Positions 34,250 through 41,825 are shown, numbered from the stretch's first letter. The stretch is 64,000 nucleotides of DNA from Candidatus Cloacimonetes bacterium 4572_55 (GCA_002084765.1 NBMB01000002.1:60074-124073), one strand, 5' to 3'. Translations and numbers: made by a program. Notes: generated by a model not told the origin, from the sequence alone.

Positions 34250-34420
34250 GTGGATTCACAGTTGCGCCGATTTGAGAATTACGTTGTCATTGATAGAATA
34301 GATTGTGCAACTCGCCAACTTTATCTGAGAAATTTAGGCCGGGTTTGGCGGGTCGAGTCGGAGAGAAGTTCGGAGATAATTTATAATTTAAAGGCACGGG
34401 AATTACTTGGAGAAAGCTAA
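34250..34420 (+). CDS. Small hypothetical cassette protein (56 aa)
   Basis: GTG at 34250 with AAGG upstream opens a 56-residue frame (VDSQLRRFENYVVIDRIDCA, ending LKARELLGES). It stops one base before the ATG of the next gene, typical of a small operon. It lies just inside the cassette bounded by attC-like sites 1 and 2. No family is recognised. The close spacing and regular amino-acid composition are the evidence for coding. Confidence 0.45.
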   Translation: MDSQLRRFENYVVIDRIDCATRQLYLRNLGRVWRVESERSSEIIYNLKARELLGES

Positions 34421-34421
34421 A

Positions 34422-34745
34422 ATGCGCTTGGTCGAGTTTCGACGTTTCTTGGATGATGATAACGCTTTACGGGTCAGATTCGAATTAGAGCGAGGGCGCA
34501 TTCTCAAATTTATGGTACAGTTGGAGTGCCGTTTTGGGGACAATGCTGGGTGGGTTCCCGTAGTTCGCTATGACACCGCACACGGTTTTGCACATTGCGA
34601 CAAGTTACATCCCTACGAAGTAGCGACGAAAACCGAGATGCCAACTTGCGATTACAATGAGGCCTTGACAATCGCAATGCATGACCTGGTGAACAATTGG
34701 CATACTTATCGAAGGAGATATGTACAATGGCTCAAACAAAGATAA
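34422..34745 (+). CDS. DUF7718-like small protein
   Basis: 107 residues beginning MRLVEFRRFLDDDNALRVRF, then RGRILKFMVQLECRF, WVPVVRYDTAHGFAHCDKLH and CDYNEALTIAMHDLVNNWHTY. The HGFAH and 'D..EAL..A..D...NW..Y' pattern is recognisable from small proteins usually encoded beside DUF5647-type or toxin-like partners. Function is unknown, and a toxin-antitoxin or antiphage role is a guess from context. It overlaps the start of the next gene by 19 bases. Confidence 0.6.
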   Translation: MRLVEFRRFLDDDNALRVRFELERGRILKFMVQLECRFGDNAGWVPVVRYDTAHGFAHCDKLHPYEVATKTEMPTCDYNEALTIAMHDLVNNWHTYRRRYVQWLKQR

Positions 34746-35047
34746 ATAGACCATCTGATGTTGTGGAACAGAACCTCCGGTTAACTGGGGAGATAATGCG
34801 CTATTTACTAAATAATCCGCATGTATTCAACTCCCTGCCAGACAATTTTGAATTGGTGGTTCTTCCAGAGGATGATCCGGACATACGTTTGTACAATTTG
34901 AACTTACTAGACAGGTATGGCAGCGAGGGAAAACCCATCGTGTTTGCGCGTATTCGATCCAAACCAACACGTATACCGGACTCTATCATCCCAAACCTGT
35001 TTGTGCCTATACCAGTTACGGAACGGGTTAGCACGGCAGTAATATAA
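34727..35047 (+). CDS. DUF5647-like small protein
   Basis: The ATG at 34727 has AAGGAG nine bases upstream. The 106-residue product has LTGEIMRYLLNNPHVFNSLP, FELVVLPEDDPDIRLYNLNL and KPIVFARIRSKP, matching the DUF5647 pattern as I know it. It is the third gene of the cassette and overlaps the preceding gene. Its function is unknown. Such gene pairs are commonly carried on mobile elements of thermophilic and uncultivated bacteria. Confidence 0.6.
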   Translation: MAQTKINRPSDVVEQNLRLTGEIMRYLLNNPHVFNSLPDNFELVVLPEDDPDIRLYNLNLLDRYGSEGKPIVFARIRSKPTRIPDSIIPNLFVPIPVTERVSTAVI

Positions 35048-35137
35048 ACGAACCGAGAAAAGGTTTGGCTAGCATTGAAAAGTTGGACGGTCAAATCGGA
35101 GAGAAGTTCGGAGATGATCTGAAAGTTCAGTGGACGA

Positions 35138-35267
35138 TGCTAACATCCACAGCAGTTGACCTCCGGGGGCGCATCGGTGTTCGCAAGTTGGGTGATCAAT
35201 CATGTTCCGCGCTATTTTGAAAGTTTGTCGCTCGAAGCCTCGGAGGCAACTGAGTTCAGTGTTAAAA
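35138..35267. other. Integron attC-like site 2
   Basis: TGCTAAC at 35138-35144 and GTTAAAA at 35261-35267 bound a 130-bp imperfect palindrome. CAGTTGACCTCCGG on the left pairs with CGGAGGCAACTG on the right (about 12 of 14). The right arm ends AGTTCAGTGTTAA, as in attC sites. It closes the cassette with the three small genes. The R' box departs from GTTRRRY in its last base. Confidence 0.6.
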
Positions 35268-35307
35268 TCCATACAAAGGTTCTATCTCAGGTAGGATAGT
35301 AAGGAGT

Positions 35308-35383
35308 GGGCAACGAGGTCTACTTCTATCAACTGCACGTTGGGGCTCAAATCGAAACGAAGAAACTGGTTTTAATCCGGTAA
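35308..35383 (+). pseudogene. C-terminal sorting-domain fragment (FlgD-like), copy 1
   Basis: GNEVYFYQLHVGAQIETKKL followed by VLIR and a stop is the very end of a FlgD-like/type IX secretion sorting domain, without the rest of a gene. About 62 bp (35318-35380) are nearly identical to 41898-41960. It sits directly before the DUF4258 gene inside the cassette cluster. Confidence 0.6.
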
Positions 35384-35410
35384 GTATCGTCATTAATCAC
35401 ATGGTAAGAT

Positions 35411-35755
35411 ATGAAACTCAATAAACAAGAATTCATTCGTACTAAAGCAATTGAAAACCTTAATGATCCCGAAGGTCGGGAAATACTTTGGTCGCGGCAT
35501 GGTATCACCGAGCTATTGAACGATGATTTAAATCGAATTGAGGTTGAAAAGGCATTTACGACGTGTGAAATTATTGAAGATTGCCCAACGCAACATCGCC
35601 CATTGCCGGATTGTTTGGTCCTGAGCTTGTTGAAAAATTCAAAACCGATTCATGCCGTAGTAGCCATAGATGAAAATAGTGATCGAATTTTTGTGGTAAC
35701 TGTATATCGACCCTCAAAAGAGAGGTGGGAAAATGATTGGCGCACACGTAAATAA
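35411..35755 (+). CDS. DUF4258-type toxin-like protein
   Basis: 114 residues. The C-terminal two-thirds (WSRHGITELLNDDLNRIEVE, CEIIEDCPTQHRPLPDCLVL, IHAVVAIDENSDRIFVVTVY) match the DUF4258/BrnT-like small toxin fold, with the typical 'H....A..' start and a closing R/K-rich tail. The next gene encodes a YgiT-type zinc-finger antitoxin and overlaps by 23 bases, the usual order for this toxin-antitoxin pair. RNase activity is inferred from the family. Confidence 0.75.
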   Translation: MKLNKQEFIRTKAIENLNDPEGREILWSRHGITELLNDDLNRIEVEKAFTTCEIIEDCPTQHRPLPDCLVLSLLKNSKPIHAVVAIDENSDRIFVVTVYRPSKERWENDWRTRK

Positions 35756-36005
35756 AATCTGCCCAAGTTGTGGCGGCGCATTAGAAGATGGGAAAGCGAC
35801 AATCCCATTTGTAGTCAGCAAAAATATTGTCATTGTTGTGAAAAATGTTCCTGCAGAAATTTGTATGGACTGCCACGAACCATTTGTTATGGGCAAAGCC
35901 ACAGATCAAGTGCTTGCATTATTAAAACATCTTAAGTCACTAAAAAGTGAAGTATCGGTTGTGACCTATTCCGCGAAACAATATGCAAACATCTTAAGTC
36001 ACTAA
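35733..36005 (+). CDS. YgiT-type zinc-finger antitoxin with altered C-terminus
   Basis: A 90-residue MqsA N-terminal-domain protein. Zinc ligands are in KICPSCGG and EICMDCHEPF. It overlaps the DUF4258 gene and would neutralise it. Its 3' end lies in a 62-bp tandem duplication. The original end was probably KQYAMAA followed by a stop (readable at 36036-36060 in the second copy), but the extra 62 bases shift the frame and the gene now ends KQYANILSH. The change affects only the last few residues. Confidence 0.75.
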   Translation: MIGAHVNKICPSCGGALEDGKATIPFVVSKNIVIVVKNVPAEICMDCHEPFVMGKATDQVLALLKHLKSLKSEVSVVTYSAKQYANILSH

Positions 36006-36048
36006 AAAGTGAAGTATCGGTTGTGACCTATTCCGCGAAACAATATGC
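35927..36048. repeat. 62-bp tandem duplication
   Basis: Two copies, at 35927-35986 and 35989-36048, are identical over 60 bases with a period of 62. Because 62 is not a multiple of three, the duplication changes the reading frame of the YgiT-type gene near its stop codon. The absence of divergence implies a very recent event. Confidence 0.9.
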
Positions 36049-36067
36049 GATGGCAGCTTGATATTGA

Positions 36068-36190
36068 CGCTAACAAATCATTGGAGCGGACGGGGGGGCT
36101 CAGTTCCGCCCAAGTATTGTGGTGGTTTGCAAGTTGGTGCCTCGCGCAAAGTCCGCCGTACCCCCGCCGCCGCTCATCTCAGTGTTAGCC
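36068..36190. other. Integron attC-like site 3
   Basis: CGCTAAC at 36068-36074 and GTTAGCC at 36184-36190 enclose an imperfect palindrome: GGAGCGGACGGGGGGGC on the left against CCCCCGCCGCCGCTC on the right. The left arm CTAACAAATCATT and right arm CTCATCTCAGTGTTAGCC are very close to classical attC sequences. It ends the DUF4258/YgiT cassette. It is the clearest of the three sites. Confidence 0.7.
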
Positions 36191-36224
36191 CCACGATCTC
36201 TCCGAATTTTTTTCATAAACGAAA

Positions 36225-36343
36225 CTTGAGTTTTTTTCCCTCCGTGTATATTTTTTCCCTGTTTACACAATCGATTTGGCTCGAGCAGTCGAGATTAAAA
36301 ACATGAAGAAAAAGGCTTAGCGGCTGGGCTTTGAACTGACCCC
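36225..36343. repeat. 119-bp transposase-tail remnant, copy A
   Basis: This segment and 40506-40623 are about 95 percent alike by eye. In one frame they read as the end of a transposase-like protein (LARAV, then KNMKKKAERLGFELTP). Here a TAG interrupts it. Copy B reads through to a stop after LTPVE. No terminal repeats or complete transposase accompany either copy. Confidence 0.55.
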
Positions 36344-36375
36344 TCTAAACCTTTCAAAACACCTGTTATTGGAAT

Positions 36376-36654
36376 ATGATAAAGTCATTCAAACATAAAG
36401 GACTTAGAAAGTTCTTTGAAACTGGAAGTGTCGCGAAAATTCAAGTTGCCCATCAACAAAAATTGAGAATGCGATTGGTAGCATTGGATACCGCTACTTG
36501 CATTAAAGATATGAACTTGCCCGGCTTTCGTCTCCACCAAATGAAAGGAGATAGAAAAAAACTTTGGGCAATTGAAGTAAGCAAAAATTGGCGCATCACA
36601 TTTGAGTTTGAAAACGGTGATGCTTACATTGTTGACTATGAGGACTATCATTGA
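36376..36654 (+). CDS. higB: HigB/RelE-type toxin
   Basis: A 92-residue RelE-superfamily mRNA interferase of the HigB type: MIKSFKHKGLRKFFETG, IKDMNLPGFRLHQMKGDR, KNWRITFEFENGDAYIVDYE and DYH at the end. It is immediately followed by, and overlaps through ATGA, a HigA antitoxin gene. The toxin-first order is characteristic of higBA. It probably cleaves translated mRNA at the ribosome unless bound by HigA. Confidence 0.92.
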   Translation: MIKSFKHKGLRKFFETGSVAKIQVAHQQKLRMRLVALDTATCIKDMNLPGFRLHQMKGDRKKLWAIEVSKNWRITFEFENGDAYIVDYEDYH

Positions 36655-36947
36655 TGAAAATGCACCGTCCACCACATCCCGGAGAATTTATCCGCGAAAT
36701 ATATCTTGATCCATTTGGGCTGAGTTGTAGTAGTGTTGCGGTAAAGCTCAAGGTTTCCGCATCAACATTCACGAATTTAGTTAAGGGCAAAAGCAGGGTC
36801 ACTCCTGAAATGGCATTACGTCTTTCTAAAACATTGGGGCGTACGGCCGAGAGTTGGTTGATCATGCAAAATAACTACAATCTTTGGCATGCTCGAAAGA
36901 GAATAAATCTGGATGAAGTAGAGGCACTGGAATTACTTGCGGCTTAG
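36654..36947 (+). CDS. higA: HigA-type antitoxin (HTH, XRE family)
   Basis: The ATG at 36654 overlaps the toxin's stop codon (ATGA). A 97-residue protein with HPGEFIREIYLDPFGLS, a helix-turn-helix (VAVKLKVSASTFTNLVKGKS) and RLSKTLGRTAESWLIMQNNY, all HigA hallmarks. It binds HigB and represses its own operon. It follows attC-like site 3, but no attC is visible downstream, so it is unclear whether the pair is a cassette. Confidence 0.92.
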   Translation: MKMHRPPHPGEFIREIYLDPFGLSCSSVAVKLKVSASTFTNLVKGKSRVTPEMALRLSKTLGRTAESWLIMQNNYNLWHARKRINLDEVEALELLAA

Positions 36948-36989
36948 TTGAAATTGAGGGTGAACCTTATTCTTTAATTTTGTTTTTTT

Positions 36990-37065
36990 CTGCGACGCGT
37001 TTATTATGGTATCAGATATTTTGCGGAAACCAGTAAGAAGATAAGAAGGTCCGCAGATTACGCGG
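36990..37065 (+). pseudogene. Duplicated 3' fragment of the opine-dehydrogenase gene
   Basis: CTGCGACGCGTTTATT (matching 30601-30616) is joined directly to ATGGTATCAGATATTTTGCG (matching about 30702 onward) and continues through the same KRIKRSADYAD-type end and one unit of the CAGATTACGCGGAT repeat. About 85 bp of the original are missing. It lies just before the restriction-methyltransferase gene. Confidence 0.75.
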
Positions 37066-37129
37066 ATGGATGGATTCAAAAAAATCTGCGAAAATCTGCG
37101 GATCCATACTCGAAATAGGGGGATGAATT

Positions 37130-40100
37130 ATGGGACAGATTATGGAACGGTTTCTCGTCGCACTTGAAAATTTTTCGAGTCAACTCACTGCAAAATTCTC
37201 CGCTTATGCCGCGGGTGAGCCGGAAGATCAGCTTAAGTCGCCGGTCGATCAACTGCTGACTGCGTATGGCGAATTGGGTCAAAAAAAGTTGGTTCTAAAA
37301 GGCGAATCCACTTTGGCAGGACGCTTAGGGCGACCCGATTTTGCCGCGCATCACGAGCAATTGCCCATCGGCTATATCGAGTTGAAAGCACCGGGAAAAG
37401 GAGCCAATCCTGCCTTATACAAAGGACACGATCTCAATCAGTGGAAACGCTTTAAAAATGTGCCAAATATTATCTATACAGACGGCAACCAATGGGCACT
37501 TTATCAACAAGGCAAATTGGTCGGAAAACGAGTTCGGATGGATGGCGATGTGCGAACTGACGGCAAAAAAACAGTCTCGCAACATAATGCCACAGCTTTA
37601 TTTGAGTTGCTGGCAAATTTCACCGATTGGATGCCTATTGTGCCGCGCCGATCCGATCTGTTAGCGGCATTTTTGGCCCCTTTTTGTCGACTAATCCGAG
37701 ATGAAGTCATGGATTCGCTCAAAGACCTGCAATCGCCCATGCAATCCCTTAAACGAGAAATCAAGATGCTGCTCTTTCCCGATGCGGATGATATGCGTTT
37801 CGCGGACGCATACGCGCAAACCGTGATTTTCGGGCTACTATTAGCGCAATTGGAAGGCTCGGACGTTCTGGATTTGCGCAATGCGTATGATACGTTGGAA
37901 AAGCACCACTCCCTGCTATCCCGATCTCTGGAATTTTTGACTGATAGGCAAGCCCTCCGAGAAATCAGCTCCTCTTTGAGCATGACCCAGCGAGTGATTC
38001 ACGAAATTCCAGCGGGCGGATTGATCTCAAAATCCGACGAGAAAGATCCCTGGCTATTCTTTTACGAGGATTTTCTGGCTGTGTACGATCCAAAATTGCG
38101 TAGAGAAGCCGGCGTTTATTACACACCGATCCAGGTAGTTCGCTGTCAAGTGCGGCTGATTGATGAGATATTGACCAAGAAAATGGGCAAGGTCATGGGT
38201 TTTGTGGAGCCTGGCGTGACCGTGCTCGATCCAGCTCTTGGTACCGGAACCTATCTGTTGACCCTGATTCAACATGCGCTCAAGCGGATTGAGGATGACG
38301 AAGGTCCTGGAGCGATCCGAGGCGGCGCCCGTATGTTGACAAAAAATTTGCACGGCTTCGAATGGATGGTGGGACCCTATGCAGTGGCGCAACTGCGTTT
38401 TTCTCAGGTCTTGAGCCAGCTCGGCGTCTCAATGCCCAACACCGGACCCAACACCGAGATGGGCATTTATCTGACCAATACGCTGGAATCGCCGCACATG
38501 ATTCCGCCCATACCCCCCTTGTTTCAAAAGCCGATTGCTCAGGAACATGAACGCGCGCTGAAGATCAAAGACGCTGACCGGGTGCTGATCTGTCTGGGAA
38601 ATCCGCCTTACGGCAGACATGCCGCGATAACCGCTGAAAATAGGGCTGTAACCGGCGGATGGGTACGCCATGGAGACGATACCGATAACATAAGGATCCT
38701 AAAGGATTTCCTTGAACCTGCTCGGGAAGCTGGGCATGGACGGCATCTCAAAAATCTCTACAATCTCTATGTCTATTTCATCCGATGGGCAGTCTGGAAA
38801 GTGTTTGAGCATAAATCCGCTACAGGCCCGGGTATTGTTTCCCTTATTACCGCCGCGTCATATATTCACGGCGACGCCTTTTCTGGAATGCGAGAACATC
38901 TGCGCCGAGTGTGCGATCATATCGACATTATTGACCTGGGCGGAGAGGGACGCGGTACCCGCAGGGATGATAATGTCTTTGCCATACAAACCCCGGTAGC
39001 CATCTTTGTGGCATCGCGCAAAGGCAAAGTCGATAAAAACAAACCGGCTACGGTGCGCTATACCCGGATTCAAGGTGGACGTGATGAAAAACTGCGCGCC
39101 CTCGACCAAATTAACCACGCTGCCGACTTGGAATGGCAGGAAGTTCCAACGGGATGGCAAGCGCCTTTCCGTCCAACGGATGAGGGGGACTTTTTTACAT
39201 GGCCGTCAATTTGTGATGTGTTTCCTTGGCAAAATAATGGAGTTCAATGCAAAAGAACATGGCCAATTGCTCCGACAGAAGAGGTGATAAAAAAACGATG
39301 GCAAACATTACTTCGATCTGATAATCGGGCGAGAGCCATGAAGGAAAGTGGTGACCGAACTATAGCCCTTAGTCAAACGGATATTTTTGATTTGACGAAA
39401 AGGCTCCAACCTATAGAAAAACTGAAAGAGGATGAACTACCTCATAAAATAGCCGCGTATGCGTATCGTTCATTTGATCGGCAATATTTATTAGCCGATA
39501 ACCGTTTAATCTCACGTCCAAGACTTCACCTTTGGTTAGCCCACAGCAATCGGCAAATTTATATGACCAGTCTTTTCAATCACCCTTTGGGATTTGGACC
39601 CGCAATCACTGTGTGTGCAAATATTCCCGATTTACATCACTTCAGAGCATCTTACGGTGCTAAAGAAGCTATGCCCCTCTACCGAGATCAAGCCGCAACC
39701 AAACCGAATATCCTGCCCGGCTTATTAGACCAGCTCACCAGGCAGTATGACGCGAAGATCACCCCGGAAGACATGGTTGGTTATGTGTACGGGCTGTTAG
39801 CTCAACCGACTTATACCCAACGCTTTCACGATGAACTGATCAATCGGGACGTGCGTGTGCCCCTCACCAAAGACGGCAAATTGTTCCGCCAGGTTGCCGA
39901 CTACGGCCAATGGCTGATCTGGTTGCACACCTACGGCGAACGGCTGTATAATACCGACCGTCCTCAGCGTCGAATTCCCCGAGGCAGTGCCCGCTGCACC
40001 AAAGCCATATCCGACGCCCCCGACGCCTATCCCAATGACTTCAGCTACGATGAAAAAGGCGTCATCCACATTGGCGATGGCGAATTTGCCCCGGTGATCC

Positions 40101-40426
40101 CGGAGATTTGGGACTTTCAGGTATCCGGATTCAAGGTAACGCGATCCTGGCTGGGCTATCGCATGAAAAACCGCAAGGGGAGGAAATCCTCCCCGTTGGA
40201 CGACATCCATCCCCGCGTATGGCCCCATCAATTCACTCGCGAGTTTCTGGAACTGCTGTGGGTTCTGGAAAAAACCATTGCCGGGTACTCGGAACAGGAG
40301 CGTTTATTTCATGCTGTATTGGAAAGCGAATTATTTACAGCAAACAAACTGCCTCCTGTTCCTGATAGATCTCGTAAGCCACCAAAAGTGCCAAAACCAA
40401 AAAAAAAGCAGTTGGATTTGATTTGA
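37130..40426 (+). CDS. Fused restriction endonuclease/N6-adenine methyltransferase (type IIG/ISP-like)
   Basis: A 1098-residue single-chain restriction-modification enzyme. The N-terminal 150 residues hold a PD-(D/E)xK-like nuclease (RPDFAAHHEQLPIGYIELKA). A helical connector follows (to about 330), then an N6-adenine methyltransferase with motif I VTVLDPALGTGTYLL near residue 365 and motif IV LGNPPYGRH near 485. The C-terminal part probably recognises the DNA target. No helicase motifs lie between nuclease and methylase, unlike full type ISP enzymes, so it is closest to type IIG. The ATG at 37130 follows GGGGG. A broken copy of its first codons lies at 30846. Confidence 0.85.
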   Translation: MGQIMERFLVALENFSSQLTAKFSAYAAGEPEDQLKSPVDQLLTAYGELGQKKLVLKGESTLAGRLGRPDFAAHHEQLPIGYIELKAPGKGANPALYKGHDLNQWKRFKNVPNIIYTDGNQWALYQQGKLVGKRVRMDGDVRTDGKKTVSQHNATALFELLANFTDWMPIVPRRSDLLAAFLAPFCRLIRDEVMDSLKDLQSPMQSLKREIKMLLFPDADDMRFADAYAQTVIFGLLLAQLEGSDVLDLRNAYDTLEKHHSLLSRSLEFLTDRQALREISSSLSMTQRVIHEIPAGGLISKSDEKDPWLFFYEDFLAVYDPKLRREAGVYYTPIQVVRCQVRLIDEILTKKMGKVMGFVEPGVTVLDPALGTGTYLLTLIQHALKRIEDDEGPGAIRGGARMLTKNLHGFEWMVGPYAVAQLRFSQVLSQLGVSMPNTGPNTEMGIYLTNTLESPHMIPPIPPLFQKPIAQEHERALKIKDADRVLICLGNPPYGRHAAITAENRAVTGGWVRHGDDTDNIRILKDFLEPAREAGHGRHLKNLYNLYVYFIRWAVWKVFEHKSATGPGIVSLITAASYIHGDAFSGMREHLRRVCDHIDIIDLGGEGRGTRRDDNVFAIQTPVAIFVASRKGKVDKNKPATVRYTRIQGGRDEKLRALDQINHAADLEWQEVPTGWQAPFRPTDEGDFFTWPSICDVFPWQNNGVQCKRTWPIAPTEEVIKKRWQTLLRSDNRARAMKESGDRTIALSQTDIFDLTKRLQPIEKLKEDELPHKIAAYAYRSFDRQYLLADNRLISRPRLHLWLAHSNRQIYMTSLFNHPLGFGPAITVCANIPDLHHFRASYGAKEAMPLYRDQAATKPNILPGLLDQLTRQYDAKITPEDMVGYVYGLLAQPTYTQRFHDELINRDVRVPLTKDGKLFRQVADYGQWLIWLHTYGERLYNTDRPQRRIPRGSARCTKAISDAPDAYPNDFSYDEKGVIHIGDGEFAPVIPEIWDFQVSGFKVTRSWLGYRMKNRKGRKSSPLDDIHPRVWPHQFTREFLELLWVLEKTIAGYSEQERLFHAVLESELFTANKLPPVPDRSRKPPKVPKPKKKQLDLI

Positions 40427-40505
40427 ACCAAACAAAATTCTATTGTAAATTTTAACTACCTGGCGGTTCGCGCGTTTTTCGGCTATTTTTCTATCATGGA
40501 CGGAG

Positions 40506-40623
40506 CTTGAATTTTTTTCCCTCCATGTATATTTTTCCCTGTTTACACAATCGATTTGGCTCGAGCAGTCAAGATTAAAAACATGAAGAAAAAGGCTGAG
40601 CGGCTGGGCTTTGAACTGACCCC
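40506..40623. repeat. Transposase-tail remnant, copy B
   Basis: It matches 36225-36343 with a few substitutions and one indel. The frame reading KNMKKKAERLGFELTPVE and then stop is open here, whereas copy A has a stop in place of the Glu. A solitary C-terminal fragment, so an insertion-sequence relic. Confidence 0.55.
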
Positions 40624-40646
40624 GGTCGAGTGATCCCAATTTCTAA

Positions 40647-40789
40647 AGCAGTCCATCAATCCTGATTTGCTTCCCACTGATTTCAACGAGTGGCACAGCC
40701 GTCGCATTCGTGCGTCTAATTTTCCTGTCTCGACCATCTGTCGCCACAAATGGCTGGACATTTCCGACAAAATTCCATATAATTTCGAT
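40647..40789. repeat. 143-bp direct repeat, left copy
   Basis: Nearly identical to 41683-41825, same orientation and same length, with only a few differences. Together they flank the DUF104 antitoxin and PIN toxin genes at a spacing of 1036 bp. In one frame both read LPTDFNEWHSRRIRASNFPV and CRHKWLDISDKIPYNFD, a sequence I do not recognise. Confidence 0.85.
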
Positions 40790-40903
40790 ATGATCAATAA
40801 ATCAATTAAGGCGATGCTGGTGGTAAACGAAAAAGTAAGTTTCTTAGGAGACCTTGTGACGTGGTGTTGCAAGGTCTAATCTTTTTGTGAGGAGGTTAAA
40901 AAT

Positions 40904-41194
40904 ATGACTCATGCTGTTATGGCTGTATATGAACAGGGTCTTTTACGACCATTGAAACCATTGGTTTTAAAAGAACATCAAAAGGTTCGGATTCAAATTT
41001 TGCCTGAACCAGTAGTTGATGAAGTCGAGCAGGCTATCCAAGCTTTGGTGGATTCCGGCGTTCTAACACCGCCGTCCGATCGGCCTGAGGCAAATCCGGT
41101 ATCACCTGCCGAACGCCGTCGCGTTGCAGACATTTTGGGTCGAGCGGCAACAAAACCGCTTTCCCAAATCGTCATTGAGGACAGGGGTGAGTAG
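40904..41194 (+). CDS. DUF104 (AF2212-like) antitoxin
   Basis: A 96-residue protein opening VMAVYEQGLLRPLKPLVLKE, followed by HQKVRIQILPE. This is the compact beta-barrel signature of DUF104/AF2212-like antitoxins, here with an extended, partly disordered C-terminal tail that would wrap the toxin. The stop codon shares a base with the GTG start of the PIN-domain toxin gene. GAGGAGG lies upstream. Confidence 0.85.
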   Translation: MTHAVMAVYEQGLLRPLKPLVLKEHQKVRIQILPEPVVDEVEQAIQALVDSGVLTPPSDRPEANPVSPAERRRVADILGRAATKPLSQIVIEDRGE

Positions 41195-41658
41195 TGATAG
41201 CTTACTTCATGGATACAAGCGCGTTGGTCAAGCGCTATATAACGGAAACTGGATCAAAATGGGTCGAGGCTTTGACCGATCCAACGGTTAATAATCAAAT
41301 CATAGTGGCGCGCCTGACGCGGGTCGAAGTGGTTAGCGCGTTTTATCGCTTGCGACGCGAGGGCAAAATTGACGCCAATGATGTGGCGGTTGAGTTGAAG
41401 GCGTTCCAGCACGATTGGAACACACAATATCAAATTGTGGAAGTGGACAACGATTTGGCGGAAGCGGCAGTTGCGCTGGTGCAAAAGTATCCGCTTCGCG
41501 CATATGACAGCGTTCAATTATCTGCGGCATTGAAGGTCAATCCGGCCTTTGCCAAACTTCCGATCGGTAGTTTCACATTTATTGCCGCTGATAATCGCTT
41601 GTTAAACGCGGCTCAGGCAGAAGGCTTGCCGGTTGATGACCCAAACAAGCACCCATAA
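41194..41658 (+). CDS. PIN-domain toxin (VapC family)
   Basis: A 154-residue PIN-domain RNase. The first Asp is in FMDTSALVKRYI, a Glu in RVEVVSAFYRL, the third acidic residue in LRAYDSVQLSAAL and the last in FTFIAADNRLLNAA. These give the four-acid metal site needed for RNA cleavage. It starts with GTG overlapping the antitoxin stop by one base (TAGTG), indicating translational coupling. The pair is bracketed by 143-bp direct repeats. Confidence 0.92.
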   Translation: MIAYFMDTSALVKRYITETGSKWVEALTDPTVNNQIIVARLTRVEVVSAFYRLRREGKIDANDVAVELKAFQHDWNTQYQIVEVDNDLAEAAVALVQKYPLRAYDSVQLSAALKVNPAFAKLPIGSFTFIAADNRLLNAAQAEGLPVDDPNKHP

Positions 41659-41682
41659 GACTTTCAACGAGGAGATTTGCAG

Positions 41683-41825
41683 AGCAGTCCTGCAATCCTG
41701 ATTTGCTTCCCACTGATTTCAACGAGTGGCACAGCCGTCGCATTCGTGCGTCTAATTTTCCTGTTTCGACCATCTGTCGCCACAAATGGCTGGACATTTC
41801 CGACAAAATTCCATATAATTTCGAT
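41683..41825. repeat. 143-bp direct repeat, right copy
   Basis: The counterpart of 40647-40789. Immediately after it the sequence differs: this copy continues into a sorting-domain fragment, the left copy into non-coding DNA. Confidence 0.85.

Larger units (their letters stand above)
40427..40903. other. Gene-free stretch of element remnants
   Basis: From left to right: a TATTGTAAATTTTAACTACC sequence near 40440 that recurs near 42968, transposase-tail copy B (40506-40623), and the left 143-bp direct repeat (40647-40789). After these come a short AT-rich piece and GAGGAGG, the ribosome site of the DUF104 gene. Frames through the repeat have no known family, and I treat them as fragments. Confidence 0.6.

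Noticed and set aside
40543-40872. Minus-strand frame through the left 143-bp repeat, and its counterpart at 41579-41806
   Set aside because: Both exist only because the repeat is open in several frames. The proteins match only within the repeat and have no family signature.
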